NCBI RefSeq assembly: GCF_002902905.1
Contig: NZ_CP026124.1
Coordinates: 5,704,001-5,768,000 of the forward strand
Reading direction: 5' to 3'
DNA from: Achromobacter sp. AONIH1
GTDB taxonomy: Bacteria; Pseudomonadota; Gammaproteobacteria; Burkholderiales; Burkholderiaceae_B
Length of the DNA stretch: 64,000 nt
The notes beneath the pieces were generated by a model, which was not told the origin of the DNA, made no database searches, and saw only the letters and a list, made by a program, of their open reading frames with translations. Both the position numbers and the translations under genes were made by a program. Below, piece after piece: positions 16,851-26,504 of the stretch (positions are counted from its first letter, which is position 1; each line of letters starts with the position of its first letter).

Positions 16851-18260
16851 ATGGACACGCCCCAATCGGACGCGTCGGCAAGATTCAATGGCGCCAGCTT
16901 GCTTTATCGCCTGCTGGACGCGGGGATCGTGATCGCCTGCGGACTCGCGGCCACCGAGCTGAAGTTCGCCGAGGACATGACCGGCGATCCGCCGCCCATC
17001 CATCTGTTCCTCATCTACCTGTGCGGGCTGGGCGTGATCGCCGTCTTCCCCGCGTTTCGCCTCTACCAGTCCTGGCGCGGCCGGCGCCTGGCCGATCTGG
17101 CGGCGCGCTGCGTCGCCGCCTGGGCGACCGTGTTCGCGCTGGGCATCCTGATCAGTTTCCTGATGCACCAGGCGGCGGCGCTGTCGCGCATGTGGGCCGG
17201 CGCCTGGTTCGCGCTGGCCGCCGTCGCGCTGGTCGGCGCGCGCGTCGGCGCCTACGCCGTCCTGGGTGCGGCGCGCGATCGCGGCCTGAACAGAAAGCGC
17301 GTGCTGATCGTCGGCTTCGGCGCGCTGGGGCACGACCTGTGGCGCCGGGTGCGGCGCCATAGCGAGGCCGGTTACGAAGTCGCCGGCATCTATGCCGAGC
17401 CGCACGAGAACCTGCCGTCGCAGGTGCGACGCCTGCACAGCCTGGACCAACTGCACGCCTTCGTCCTGGAGCATGGCGTGCGCGAGATCTGGATCGTGCT
17501 GCCGATGGAGGCCGGGCAGGAATTGCGCGAAGTGCTCTATCACCTGCGCAATGACCTGGTGGACGTGCGCTGGATCCCGGACGTGCTGTCGATCCAGTTG
17601 CTGGGCCATCGGATCGGCGACTTCCTGGGCCTGCCCGCCATCCAGCTCAACACCCTGCCGGCCGCCGGCGTGCGCGGCCTGGCCAAGGAAGCGTTCGACC
17701 GGGTGTTCGCGCTATGCGCGCTGATCGGCCTGTCGCCGGTCATGCTGACCGTGGCCGCGCTGGTGAAACTGTCCTCGCGCGGTCCGGTGCTGTTCACCCA
17801 GCCCCGCCTGGGCGTGGACGGCAAGGTGTTCCGCGTCTACAAGTTCCGCACCATGACGGTGCACCAGGAGCACGGCGTGGTCACGCAGGCCACCCGGGGC
17901 GATGCGCGTGTGACCCGCATCGGCGCCTTCCTGCGGCGCACCAGCCTGGATGAGCTGCCGCAATTCATCAACGTACTGCTGGGCGACATGTCCGTGGTCG
18001 GCCCCCGGCCGCACGCGCTGGAGCACAACGAGATGTACAAGGACCTGGTGCAGCGCTACATGATGCGCCACCGCGTCAAGCCCGGCATCACCGGCTGGGC
18101 GCAGGTCAACGGATTCCGGGGCCAGACCGACACGCTGCGCAAGATGAGCGACCGCGTCGAGCACGACCTGTACTACATCCAGCATTGGACCTTCCGCATG
18201 GACCTGCGGATCATCGCCCGCACGGCGATCTCCGGATGGACGGGCCGCAATGTCTACTAG
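16851..18260 (+). CDS. Undecaprenyl-phosphate hexose-1-phosphate transferase, WcaJ type
   Basis: A 469-residue polyprenyl phosphohexose transferase that loads the first sugar phosphate (probably glucose-1-P) on undecaprenyl phosphate in the inner membrane. N-terminal transmembrane helices lead to a CoA-binding-3/Rossmann-like segment ([16 protein letters not shown]). The C-terminal bacterial sugar transferase domain contains [44 protein letters not shown] and [15 protein letters not shown]. The start at 16851 has GAGGAG before it; an upstream extension to 16647 is not family-like. It opens the rightward arm. Its stop overlaps a possible ATG for the next gene. Confidence 0.92.
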   Translation: MDTPQSDASARFNGASLLYRLLDAGIVIACGLAATELKFAEDMTGDPPPIHLFLIYLCGLGVIAVFPAFRLYQSWRGRRLADLAARCVAAWATVFALGILISFLMHQAAALSRMWAGAWFALAAVALVGARVGAYAVLGAARDRGLNRKRVLIVGFGALGHDLWRRVRRHSEAGYEVAGIYAEPHENLPSQVRRLHSLDQLHAFVLEHGVREIWIVLPMEAGQELREVLYHLRNDLVDVRWIPDVLSIQLLGHRIGDFLGLPAIQLNTLPAAGVRGLAKEAFDRVFALCALIGLSPVMLTVAALVKLSSRGPVLFTQPRLGVDGKVFRVYKFRTMTVHQEHGVVTQATRGDARVTRIGAFLRRTSLDELPQFINVLLGDMSVVGPRPHALEHNEMYKDLVQRYMMRHRVKPGITGWAQVNGFRGQTDTLRKMSDRVEHDLYYIQHWTFRMDLRIIARTAISGWTGRNVY

Positions 18261-18996
18261 AAGGAGTGGCCCCCCCCCCGAAGCGCTGCGCGCTTCCCCC
18301 CCAGGGGGGCATGCCTGCGGACCGGCGGAGCCGGATCCGCGGCATCCCGATTGCGTGGCAGCGGTGGCGTGCGGGGGGGCTGTGCTGGAGGCCGCCGCTG
18401 GTGGTGGTGGTGCGCCCGGGCTGAAGGCCGCCGCCACTGGTGGTGGCGCTTCCGGGCTGGGGGCGGCGGCTGCATGCGGTGAGTCTGGTGTGCACGGAAC
18501 GGCGGCTTCGGGCGCGGCGGAACCGGCCGGCGGCCTGCTGTCGCCGGCGGATTTCCGGCGGGCGGTGGAGATGCTGCCGCTGGTGTCCATCGATCTGCTG
18601 CTGCACGACGGCCAGGGGCGCTACCTGACGGGGCTGCGCAGCAATCCGCCGGCCCAGGGCGCCTGGTTCGTGCCCGGCGGGCGCATCCGCAAGAACGAGC
18701 CGCTGGCGCTGGCGCTGGACCGCATCGCCCGCGAGGAACTGGGCCTGCACGCAATGGCCGCCGCCTGGACGCCTTGCGGCGTCCACGAGCATTTCTACTC
18801 CACCAACTTCGCCGGCGAAATCAACCGCTCCACCCATTACATCGTGCTGGCCTACGAGGCCGAGCGGGCGCTGGATCCGGCCAGCCTGCCGCACGCGCAG
18901 CATCGCGGCTACCGCTGGCTGTCGCCCGCCGCCATCGTCGCCGACCCTGACGTGCATCCCTACACCCGGGCCTACTTCAAGGAGTACGCGCCATGA
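18250..18996 (+). CDS. gmm: GDP-mannose mannosyl hydrolase (Gmm/NudD-like) with anomalous N-terminal extension
   Basis: The last 150 residues are a clear Gmm: LLSPADFRRAVEMLPLVSID, then PAQGAWFVPGGRIRKNE and the Gmm-variant Nudix box ending REELGL. It hydrolyses GDP-mannose to GDP and mannose, which could tune the GDP-mannose pool. Gmm enzymes are normally about 150-160 residues. Here the open frame starts at 18250, overlapping the previous stop, and adds about 95 residues encoded by a three-hairpin repeat (18275-18352) plus Ala/Gly-rich tandem repeats. No ATG lies closer to the family start. An in-frame GTG at 18490 is a plausible real start, with a weak ribosome site. The stop overlaps the manC ATG as ATGA. 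Confidence 0.8.
   Translation: MSTRRSGPPPEALRASPPGGHACGPAEPDPRHPDCVAAVACGGAVLEAAAGGGGAPGLKAAATGGGASGLGAAAACGESGVHGTAASGAAEPAGGLLSPADFRRAVEMLPLVSIDLLLHDGQGRYLTGLRSNPPAQGAWFVPGGRIRKNEPLALALDRIAREELGLHAMAAAWTPCGVHEHFYSTNFAGEINRSTHYIVLAYEAERALDPASLPHAQHRGYRWLSPAAIVADPDVHPYTRAYFKEYAP
18275..18352 (+). repeat. Three-hairpin repeat, copy B (inside the gmm open frame)
   Basis: Nearly identical to copy A over about 78 bases, with the same three stem-loops in order (GAAGCGC/GCGCTTC, a C-run/G-run stem, CGGACCGGC/GCCGGATCCG). It is oriented with the operon and lies between the WcaJ-like gene and the conserved part of gmm. It is followed by an imperfect Ala/Gly-coding tandem repeat (about 18388-18475). 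Confidence 0.85.
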
Positions 18997-20423
18997 CCAA
19001 TCCCCCTCCCCCCTACCGCGCCGTCATCCTCTGCGGCGGATCGGGCTCGCGGCTGTGGCCGCTGTCGCGCGAGCTGCTGCCCAAGCAGTTCATCCGTTTG
19101 ACCGATGACCGCAGCCTGCTGCAGAACACCCTGCTGCGGCTGGATTCGGCCGGCGCCCAGGCGCACCCCACGCTGGTGTGCAACGAAGCCCACCGCTACA
19201 TCGCGGCCGAACAGGCGCAGGAGCTGGGCATCAAGGATGCCGAGCTGATCCTGGAGCCGCACGCCCGCAACACCGCGCCGGCCATCGCCGCCGCCACGCT
19301 GCGCGCCATGCGCGGCGGCGAGGACCCGGTGATGCTCATCATGCCCTCGGACCATGTGCTGGAGGACGGCGAGGTGCTGGCCACGGCCTATGCGCAGGCC
19401 TATCTGGCGGCGCGCCAGGGCGCGCTGGTGACGTTCGGCATCACCCCGACCGCGCCGCTCAGCGGCTATGGTTACATCCAGGCCGATGCGCCCGCCGCCA
19501 TGGCGCCCGCCCGGCGCGTGCGCCGCTTCGTCGAAAAGCCCTCGCCGGAGGTCGCGCAGCGCTTCATCGAGGAAGGCAACTACTACTGGAATAGCGGCAT
19601 GTTCGCGTTCCAGGCCTCGGTCTTCCTGGCCGAGATGGACCGGCTCGCGCCGCGCATGTTGCAGCAGGTGCGCGCCGCGATCGCCGCCGGGCATGGCGAC
19701 GATGCGCTGTTCCAGCTTGACGGCCCCGCCTTCGAGGCCTGCCCCAGCGATTCGATGGACTACGCCATCATGGAACGCACCGACAGCGCCGTGGTCATCC
19801 CGCTGGCCGCGCCCTGGAGCGACGTGGGCGCCTGGGACGCGGTCTGGGGCATCGCCCCCAAATCGGTGGAGGGCAACTCGACCACCGGCGACGTGATGGT
19901 GGAGGATTCGCGCAACTGCCTGATCCATTCCACCAGCCGGCTGGTGGCCTCGGTGGGGCTGGACGACATCGTGGTGATCGAAACCGCGGACGCGGTGCTG
20001 GTGGCCCACAAGTCGCGCTCGCAGGACGTCAAGCGGCTGGTGGAAGCCTTCAAGGTCCAGCACCGTTCCGAGCTGAACCATCATCGCGAGGTGCAGCGGC
20101 CCTGGGGCTCCTACGACTCGGTGGGCCAGGGTCCGCGCTACCAGGTCAAGCGGATCACGGTCAAACCCGGCGCCCGGCTCTCGTCGCAGATGCACCATCA
20201 CCGCGCCGAGCACTGGATCGTGGTGTCCGGCACGGCCCGCATCTACAACGGCGACAAGCAATACCTGCTGACGGAGAACCAGTCCACCTACATCCCGCTG
20301 GGCGAGATCCACAGCCTGGAGAACCCGGGCAAGATCCCGCTGGAAATCATCGAGGTGCAGTCCGGCGCCTATCTGGGCGAGGACGACATCGTCAGATTCC
20401 AGGACATGTATGGCCGCGCCTGA
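18993..20423 (+). CDS. manC: Bifunctional mannose-1-phosphate guanylyltransferase/mannose-6-phosphate isomerase
   Basis: A 476-residue type II PMI-GMP enzyme. It makes mannose-6-P from fructose-6-P and GDP-mannose from mannose-1-P and GTP. The N-terminal pyrophosphorylase motif is ILCGGSGSRLWPLSRELLPK, with FVEKPS and the NSGMFAF region further on. The C-terminal cupin isomerase domain shows PWGSYDSV, QMHHHRAEHWIVVSGTA and IPLGEIHSLENPG. Because it supplies isomerase activity, the locus needs no separate ManA. It overlaps gmm by four bases at its start and the VanZ-like gene by 14 bases at its end. Confidence 0.95.
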   Translation: MTNPPPPYRAVILCGGSGSRLWPLSRELLPKQFIRLTDDRSLLQNTLLRLDSAGAQAHPTLVCNEAHRYIAAEQAQELGIKDAELILEPHARNTAPAIAAATLRAMRGGEDPVMLIMPSDHVLEDGEVLATAYAQAYLAARQGALVTFGITPTAPLSGYGYIQADAPAAMAPARRVRRFVEKPSPEVAQRFIEEGNYYWNSGMFAFQASVFLAEMDRLAPRMLQQVRAAIAAGHGDDALFQLDGPAFEACPSDSMDYAIMERTDSAVVIPLAAPWSDVGAWDAVWGIAPKSVEGNSTTGDVMVEDSRNCLIHSTSRLVASVGLDDIVVIETADAVLVAHKSRSQDVKRLVEAFKVQHRSELNHHREVQRPWGSYDSVGQGPRYQVKRITVKPGARLSSQMHHHRAEHWIVVSGTARIYNGDKQYLLTENQSTYIPLGEIHSLENPGKIPLEIIEVQSGAYLGEDDIVRFQDMYGRA

Positions 20424-20817
20424 TTCCGTTCAGGCGCCCTTCTGGCGTCCGGGGCTGGCGCGCGTCTGCGTGCCGGCGGCGGCGCTGTTCTTCCTTGCGC
20501 TGGTGACGATCGGCAACCTGCCCGGCCTGGCCGCGCAGATGTCCGACGCCTACGGCGACAAGCGCCTGCACCTGGCCGCCTACGCCACGCTGACCTGCCT
20601 GGCCTACGCCTCGTTCAACCGGCGGCCCGCCCTGTTGGCATTCCTGTCCGCCACCGCGCTGGGCGCGCTGGATGAAGGCATCCAGTCGTTCTTCCCGTAC
20701 AGACAGGCGGATCTCTTAGACCTTTTGGCCGATATCTCGGCGGCGGGTGCGACAGTAATCTCATTGCACATTGGTTCCGCAGCCATCGGCTCCTTTCGTG
20801 CAGTCACTAAGTCTTAA
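20410..20817 (+). CDS. VanZ-like family membrane protein
   Basis: A 135-residue small membrane protein with about four hydrophobic segments. The family pattern is [20 protein letters not shown] followed by [28 protein letters not shown], the conserved acidic/Gln-rich VanZ core. Its biochemical role is unknown; VanZ relatives are frequent in polysaccharide loci and affect envelope traits. It starts inside the end of manC, implying translational coupling, and ends ten bases before gmd. Confidence 0.8.
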   Translation: MAAPDSVQAPFWRPGLARVCVPAAALFFLALVTIGNLPGLAAQMSDAYGDKRLHLAAYATLTCLAYASFNRRPALLAFLSATALGALDEGIQSFFPYRQADLLDLLADISAAGATVISLHIGSAAIGSFRAVTKS

Positions 20818-20827
20818 GGATACAACC

Positions 20828-21937
20828 ATGCCAAAACGGGCACTGATTACCGGCGTCACAGGCCAAGACGGCGCCTATCTGGCGGAGTTCCTGCTCGCCA
20901 AGGGCTACGAGGTGCACGGCATCAAGCGGCGGGCATCGCTGTTCAACACCGCGCGCATCGACCATCTGTACCAGGATCCGCACGACCAGCCCCGCAACTT
21001 CGTGCTGCACCATGGCGACATGACCGATTCGTGCAGCCTGATCCGCATCGTGCAATCGGTGCAGCCCGACGAGATCTACAACCTCGCGGCGCAGAGCCAC
21101 GTCGGCGTGTCGTTCGAGGAACCGGAATACACCGCCAACGCCGACGGCCTGGGCACGTTGCGCCTGCTGGAAGCGATCCGCATCCTGAAGCTGGAAGACA
21201 AGTCGCGCTTCTACCAGGCCTCGACCTCCGAACTGTACGGCCTGGTGCAGGAAACGCCGCAGCGCGAGACCACGCCGTTCTATCCGCGCAGCCCCTACGC
21301 CGCCGCCAAGCTCTACGCCTACTGGATCAGCGTGAACTACCGCGAAGCCTACGGCATGTACGCCTGCAACGGCATCCTCTTCAACCACGAATCGCCCAAG
21401 CGCGGCGAGACCTTCGTCACGCGCAAGATCACGCGCGGCCTGGCGCGCATCGTACTGGGCCTGCAGGAATGCCTGTACCTGGGCAACCTGTCCGCCCTGC
21501 GCGATTGGGGCCATGCGCGCGACTACGTGGAAATGCAGTGGCTGATGCTGCAACAGGACAAGCCCGAGGACTACGTCATCGCCACCGGCCGGCAGTACAG
21601 CGTGCGTGAATTCATCAATACCGCCGCGCGCGAGCTGGGCCTGCTGCTGGCCTGGGAAGGCGAAGGCGTGGAGGAAACCGCCACCGTGCTGTTCAGCCCC
21701 ATCCACGACATCAAGCCGGGTCAGGTGATCGTGCGAGTGGACCCGCGCTATTTCCGTCCGACCGAGGTCGAGACGCTGCTGGGCGACCCCACCAAGGCCC
21801 GCGAGAAGCTGGGCTGGTCGCCGCGCACCAGTTTCGCGCAGCTGGTCAAGGAAATGGTCGAGAGCGACCTGAAGGAAGCCCGGCGCGACGCGCTGGTCGA
21901 GCAGAACGGCTATGAAATCTACGCCTACAAGGAGTAA
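20828..21937 (+). CDS. gmd: GDP-mannose 4,6-dehydratase
   Basis: A 369-residue extended short-chain dehydrogenase that converts GDP-mannose to GDP-4-keto-6-deoxymannose. It shows the NADP-binding [18 protein letters not shown], the substrate region [33 protein letters not shown] with the catalytic threonine/serine region, and the [15 protein letters not shown] catalytic Tyr-Lys pair. The start at 20828 has AAGGA seven bases upstream; an in-frame ATG at 20771 adds residues unlike the family. It feeds fcl, six bases downstream. Confidence 0.95.
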   Translation: MPKRALITGVTGQDGAYLAEFLLAKGYEVHGIKRRASLFNTARIDHLYQDPHDQPRNFVLHHGDMTDSCSLIRIVQSVQPDEIYNLAAQSHVGVSFEEPEYTANADGLGTLRLLEAIRILKLEDKSRFYQASTSELYGLVQETPQRETTPFYPRSPYAAAKLYAYWISVNYREAYGMYACNGILFNHESPKRGETFVTRKITRGLARIVLGLQECLYLGNLSALRDWGHARDYVEMQWLMLQQDKPEDYVIATGRQYSVREFINTAARELGLLLAWEGEGVEETATVLFSPIHDIKPGQVIVRVDPRYFRPTEVETLLGDPTKAREKLGWSPRTSFAQLVKEMVESDLKEARRDALVEQNGYEIYAYKE

Positions 21938-21943
21938 GCCGCC

Positions 21944-22897
21944 ATGACGAACCTGGATCAGCGGGTGTTTGTCGCAGGCCATCGCGGCATGGTGGGCGCG
22001 GCGCTGGCCCGCGAACTGGACCGGCGCGGCTATCGCAACGTGATCACGCGCGGCCGGCAGGAGCTGGACCTGGAGAACCAGAACCAGGTCCACCGCTTCT
22101 TTTCCACCACGCCGGTGGACGTGGTGTACCTGGCGGCCGCCAAGGTCGGCGGCATCCTGGCCAACCAGAACCACCCGGTGGATTTCCTGTACCGGAACCT
22201 GATGATCCAGAGCAACGTCATCCGCGCCGCCTACGCGGCCGGCGTGCGCAAGCTGCTGTTCCTGGGTTCCTCGTGCATCTATCCGCGCGAGGCGCCGCAG
22301 CCGCTGCGCGAGGACGCGCTGCTGACGGGCCCGCTGGAATCGACCAACGAGCCCTACGCCATCGCCAAGATCGCCGGCCTGAAGCTGTGCGAGGCCTACC
22401 AGCGGCAACATGGCGCGCGCTTCATCTGCGCCATGCCGACCAACCTGTATGGCCCGCGCGACAACTACGACCTGCACAGCAGCCATGTGCTGCCGGCGCT
22501 GATCCGCAAGTTCCACGAAGGCCGCGAGGCCGGACAGGCCAGCGTGACGATCTGGGGCACCGGCGCGCCGCTGCGCGAGTTCCTTTACGTCGACGACCTG
22601 GCGCGCGCCTGCGTCATGCTGATGGAGCACCCGGATGCCACGGGCATCTACAACATCGGCGCCGGCCAGGACATCGCGATCGCGGAACTGGCCACGCTGG
22701 TCGCGCGGGTGGTCGGCTTTCGCGGCGCGATCGACTATGACAGGTCCAAGCCCGACGGCACGCCGCGCAAGCTGATGGACTCCGGACGCATCCGGGCATT
22801 GGGCTGGCGTCCGGAGATCTCGCTCGCGCACGGCATCGAGCTGGCCTACGGCCATTTCCTGCGGGAGCATCCGCAACAGGCGGTGCCCGTGGCCTGA
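21944..22897 (+). CDS. fcl: GDP-L-fucose synthase
   Basis: A 317-residue epimerase-reductase that converts GDP-4-keto-6-deoxymannose to GDP-L-fucose with NADPH. Hallmarks are VAGHRGMVGAALARELDRRG (NADP loop), LAAAKVGGI, LFLGSSCIYPREAPQP, the catalytic NEPYAIAKIAGLKLCEAY, and MPTNLYGPRDNYD. It follows gmd by six bases and so completes GDP-fucose synthesis in the locus. Confidence 0.95.
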   Translation: MTNLDQRVFVAGHRGMVGAALARELDRRGYRNVITRGRQELDLENQNQVHRFFSTTPVDVVYLAAAKVGGILANQNHPVDFLYRNLMIQSNVIRAAYAAGVRKLLFLGSSCIYPREAPQPLREDALLTGPLESTNEPYAIAKIAGLKLCEAYQRQHGARFICAMPTNLYGPRDNYDLHSSHVLPALIRKFHEGREAGQASVTIWGTGAPLREFLYVDDLARACVMLMEHPDATGIYNIGAGQDIAIAELATLVARVVGFRGAIDYDRSKPDGTPRKLMDSGRIRALGWRPEISLAHGIELAYGHFLREHPQQAVPVA

Positions 22898-22933
22898 GGG
22901 TCGCGCCCGCGAGGACGACAGACAGGCTTACCG

Positions 22934-24250
22934 ATGCGCGCTTTCCTCAGCAGACACGTCGCCGGCAATGCCTCCTTCTGGGGGCTGGTGGAGTACGGCG
23001 CGGGACCGGCCGCCGCGCTGGTCGCCCTGCCCATGCTGTTCCGGCAGCTGGGCACGGTCGGCTTCGGGCAATATTCCATGATCATCGCGCTGGCCGGATT
23101 CGGCAACGCCGCCAACCTGGGCGCGGCCGTCACGGCCACCAAGCTGGTGTCCGAACGCGCGCACGAGCCGGGCGGCGCCTACCGCGCCGCGGGCGTGGGC
23201 ATGGCGTTGATAAGCTGCGCGCTGGCCGTGGTCTCGGCCATCGCCCTGCTGCTGTGGCTGGTGGTGGGCCTGGGCTGGCCCGGCGCCACCTTCGGCGGCG
23301 TGGCGGTCACGCTGCTGGCCATGCCGGCGCTGGCCGTCTACCTGACCCAGCAATACGACCAGCTGCTATCGGGCTGCCTGAAGGGACGAGAGGACTTCCG
23401 CGCCACGGCGCTGTGCGAGGCTTTCAGCCGCGCCGGCACCATGGGGCTGGCCTGCGCCGCGGCGCTGGTGACGGCCTCGCCGACCTGGACCGCGCTGGCG
23501 CAGGCGCTCGGCCTGCTGCTGGCCGGCACCGTCAAGATGTTCGTGTTCTCGCGCGCCTACGGCCATGCGCTGCTGCGCCCGGTGATCGACCGTCCCGCCA
23601 TGATGGCGGCCTTCAGATTCTCGCGCTGGTCCTGGCTCAACAGCCTGAGCGCGCTGGCCTTCGGCTCGGTGGACCGGGTGCTGGTCGGCGGCCTGATGGG
23701 CCCGGCCGCGCTGGCCATCTACACCGTCGGCGTACAGGTCGGCCAGATGATTCATACCGCCTCGGTGGCGGTGTTCCAGAAAGCCATGCCGCGCGTCAGC
23801 CGGCTGCTGGCGGCGCCGCCCTTTCCCGGCGCCGCCGAACGCGAGGTCCGCCGGCAGATGCTGTGGAACCTGGCGCTGTCTGCCGGCGCCACGCTGGCCG
23901 TGCTGGCCGCCAGCCGGCCGCTGCTGGACCTGATGCTGGGACCGGCCATCGCGGCCGGCCATCTGCACACATTCCGGCTGCTGATCGTCGCGTCGGGCCT
24001 GTTGTCCTTGAACGCGGCCGCGCACTTTTCGCTGCTGGGCATGGGCAATTCGCGCGCCATCGCCATTTTGAACGGACTCGGAGGACTGGCCATGCTTGCC
24101 ATCATGGCCGCGCTCGCCGCCAGCGCAGGCGAACAGGCCGCGGCCTGGGGCCGCATGGCGTATGCCGTCATCACCCTGGCCGGCGTCGCCTTGGCGATCC
24201 GCCAGTCCCGTCCGGAATTCCAGGGCGCCATGCCCGCCGCCACCCGCTAA
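22934..24250 (+). CDS. Lipid-linked oligosaccharide flippase, Wzx-like
   Basis: A 438-residue integral membrane protein with a MATE/Wzx-type arrangement of about 12 hydrophobic segments. Wzx-type proteins move the undecaprenyl-linked repeat unit across the inner membrane. The N-terminal pattern FLSRHVAGNASFWGLVEYGA, then LPMLFRQLGTVGFGQYSM, is typical of polysaccharide flippases. A central FGSVDRVLVGGLMGPAALAI also fits. Position after the nucleotide-sugar genes and before the polymerase supports the call. The exact substrate is unknown. Confidence 0.82.
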   Translation: MRAFLSRHVAGNASFWGLVEYGAGPAAALVALPMLFRQLGTVGFGQYSMIIALAGFGNAANLGAAVTATKLVSERAHEPGGAYRAAGVGMALISCALAVVSAIALLLWLVVGLGWPGATFGGVAVTLLAMPALAVYLTQQYDQLLSGCLKGREDFRATALCEAFSRAGTMGLACAAALVTASPTWTALAQALGLLLAGTVKMFVFSRAYGHALLRPVIDRPAMMAAFRFSRWSWLNSLSALAFGSVDRVLVGGLMGPAALAIYTVGVQVGQMIHTASVAVFQKAMPRVSRLLAAPPFPGAAEREVRRQMLWNLALSAGATLAVLAASRPLLDLMLGPAIAAGHLHTFRLLIVASGLLSLNAAAHFSLLGMGNSRAIAILNGLGGLAMLAIMAALAASAGEQAAAWGRMAYAVITLAGVALAIRQSRPEFQGAMPAATR

Positions 24251-24272
24251 ACCGAACCAGGAAGAGGCCCCC

Positions 24273-25175
24273 ATGAGCAAGCGCCACAATGAATACACCC
24301 GCGAGCTGGTCGACTTCGTCCGCGAGCTGCGTCCGCCCGCCCCCATCGCCGGCGGCCTGCTGCCCAAGCTGAGCATCGTGACCCCGTCGTACAACCAGGC
24401 CCGCTTCCTGGAGCGAACCATCCTGTCCGTGCTGAATCAGGGGTATCCGAGGCTGGAATACATCATCATCGACGGTGGCTCCACCGACGGCAGCGTGGAC
24501 ATCATCCGCAAGTACGAACGCTATCTGACCCATTGGGAAAGCCAGCCGGACCGGGGCCAGTCGCATGCCATCAACAAGGGCTTCGAGCGCGCCACCGGCG
24601 AATACGTGGGCTGGCAGAACTCGGACGACCTGTACTTCCCGGGCGCGCTGCGCAAGCTGGGCGCGGCGGCGGCGCGCGGCCGGGCGCCGATCGTCAGCGG
24701 CAACCTGTTCGTGGCCGACGCCAACAACCGCATCTTCCGCAAGATCCACTACACCCCGGTCAACCGGGGCACGCTGACCGTGGTGAAGGCGTCCATTCCG
24801 AACCAGTCCGCCATCTTCCGGCGCGACCTGCTGAAAAAGCACGGACTGCTTCAGGAGAGCATGCGCTATTGCATGGACCTGGAACTGTGGAGCCGCCTGC
24901 TGCGCGAGGGCAAGAACGTCATCGTTCCCGAGGCCATGGGCGTCTACACCGCGCACGACGAGACCAAGACCGCGCTGATGCAAGACGTGCTGCTGGAAGA
25001 ACGCAAGCAGATCGTCGACCGCATCCGCAACAGCGAACCCGGCCTGGGCAAGCTGTTCCAGCTGTCCTGCCGCGCCTCGAAGGTGGCGGCCCATGCCCGC
25101 CAGGGCGACCTGTCCTACCTGTTCGAAAAGCTCGCCACCCGGCTGCTGGGCCGGGACGACTGGACCGCGCACTAG
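24273..25175 (+). CDS. Glycosyltransferase family 2
   Basis: A 300-residue GT-A glycosyltransferase, probably adding a sugar to the repeat unit on the cytoplasmic face. The N-terminal nucleotide-binding region is LSIVTPSYNQARFLERTILS, then YIIIDGGSTDGSVDIIRKY, and the metal-binding acidic motif is NSDDLYFPGAL. It also has the ESQPDRGQSHAINKGFERA segment common to WcaA-like enzymes. The start at 24273 has GAAGAGG six bases upstream. Donor and acceptor cannot be assigned. Confidence 0.88.
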   Translation: MSKRHNEYTRELVDFVRELRPPAPIAGGLLPKLSIVTPSYNQARFLERTILSVLNQGYPRLEYIIIDGGSTDGSVDIIRKYERYLTHWESQPDRGQSHAINKGFERATGEYVGWQNSDDLYFPGALRKLGAAAARGRAPIVSGNLFVADANNRIFRKIHYTPVNRGTLTVVKASIPNQSAIFRRDLLKKHGLLQESMRYCMDLELWSRLLREGKNVIVPEAMGVYTAHDETKTALMQDVLLEERKQIVDRIRNSEPGLGKLFQLSCRASKVAAHARQGDLSYLFEKLATRLLGRDDWTAH

Positions 25176-25214
25176 GCGCGTCCGCCATCCCCCCAGCGCC
25201 ACGGAGCCGCCGTC

Positions 25215-26504
25215 ATGCACAGCCGCCATCTGTCCACCCTGCATCTGCTGGGCCTTTTTGCCTTCACGGCGCTGGCCTTGAACGACGACAGCTTCATCCT
25301 CGGCGTGGGCAGCTTCAAGCTGTCGCCCTTCGACGTCATCTTCGTCGCCATCCTCGTCGTCAAGGCGATGCGGCTGGCGGATCCGGCGGCCTACGCGCTG
25401 CCGCGCGGCGCGCTGGGCCTGCTGCTGGGCATCCAGGCGCTGTCGGTGGCCTATCTGCTGCTGGTGTCCATCGACCATCCCGGCATCGAGACCGGCGACG
25501 TGGCGCGCGACCTGCGCATCGTGTTCTATTTCCTGACCACGCCCTTTCTTTGCTACAAGGACATCGACACGCCGCATGCCTATGCCGTGCTGCAGAAGTA
25601 CATCATCGCAGCCTGCCTGACGGTGGCCACGCTGATGCTGCTGCAACAATTGCAGGGCTTCAGCATCGCCAACCCGGTGCGCAATGTCCGCCTGGGCGTC
25701 TGGGCGATTCCGCTGGGCGTGGTGTCGCTGCTCTACTTCCGGCGCACGCTCAGGATCTCGGGCCCCAAGGCCTATGCGCTGACGCTCTACATGCTGCTGG
25801 CGCTGGTGTTCTCGCTGAACCGCAGCCAGTACCTGCAGCTGGCCGTGTCCGTGCTGCTGGCCATGATGCTGGCGTCCGGCTCCGAGGTGCGCCGCCGCGT
25901 CGTGCTGATCTTCGCGCCCGCCGCCGTCGCCGGCGTGCTGGTGTTCGCCAGCATCGGCTACCTGGACGTGCTGACCAACCGCATCTTCAGCGTCGAGCGG
26001 CTGGACGAGGACTCCAGCTACGGCGCGCGCGTGCAGGAAATGCAAGGCCAGATGGACTTCTTCGCGCAAAGCCCGGTGTTCGGCAAGGGCGCGGGATTCC
26101 GCAGCTGGGTCATGGGCGAGAATGGCTTCGAGCTGAGCACCTTCGCGCACAACTCCTGGGCCTTCTACCTGATGAAGTTCGGGCTGGTCGGCACCATCAT
26201 GATCATGCTGCCGCCCCTGCTGATCCTGCTGCTGACGCTGTTCCGGCGCTACGCCCATCCCGGCCTGGAACTGCACCGGCGCTACCTGCTGGCCACCGCG
26301 CCCATCTACATCTTCATCGACTCCATGTCGGGCGGCCTGGCCTATGCGCCCAAGACCGCCTTCACCGGGTTCCTGCTGTGCTACTGCCTGTCCCTGCTGC
26401 GCAACGCGCGCGCCATGCCCGTGCCTGCGCGGGATCCCGCCGATCCCGGCAACCGTCCGGATGCGCCGCGCCGGACCCTGACGCGAGTGCTGCCCCATGC
26501 CTGA
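25215..26504 (+). CDS. Polysaccharide polymerase/O-antigen-ligase-like membrane protein (Wzy-like)
   Basis: A 429-residue membrane protein with 10-12 predicted helices and a large periplasmic loop. The loop carries FFAQSPVFGKGAGF and TFAHNSWAFYLMKFGLVGT, the Wzy_C/O-antigen-ligase type signature. It presumably polymerises flipped repeat units. It has the low sequence similarity usual for Wzy proteins, so the call rests on topology, the loop motif and the locus. Its C-terminus is a hydrophilic Pro/Arg-rich tail. Its last eight bases overlap the next glycosyltransferase gene. Confidence 0.78.
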   Translation: MHSRHLSTLHLLGLFAFTALALNDDSFILGVGSFKLSPFDVIFVAILVVKAMRLADPAAYALPRGALGLLLGIQALSVAYLLLVSIDHPGIETGDVARDLRIVFYFLTTPFLCYKDIDTPHAYAVLQKYIIAACLTVATLMLLQQLQGFSIANPVRNVRLGVWAIPLGVVSLLYFRRTLRISGPKAYALTLYMLLALVFSLNRSQYLQLAVSVLLAMMLASGSEVRRRVVLIFAPAAVAGVLVFASIGYLDVLTNRIFSVERLDEDSSYGARVQEMQGQMDFFAQSPVFGKGAGFRSWVMGENGFELSTFAHNSWAFYLMKFGLVGTIMIMLPPLLILLLTLFRRYAHPGLELHRRYLLATAPIYIFIDSMSGGLAYAPKTAFTGFLLCYCLSLLRNARAMPVPARDPADPGNRPDAPRRTLTRVLPHA

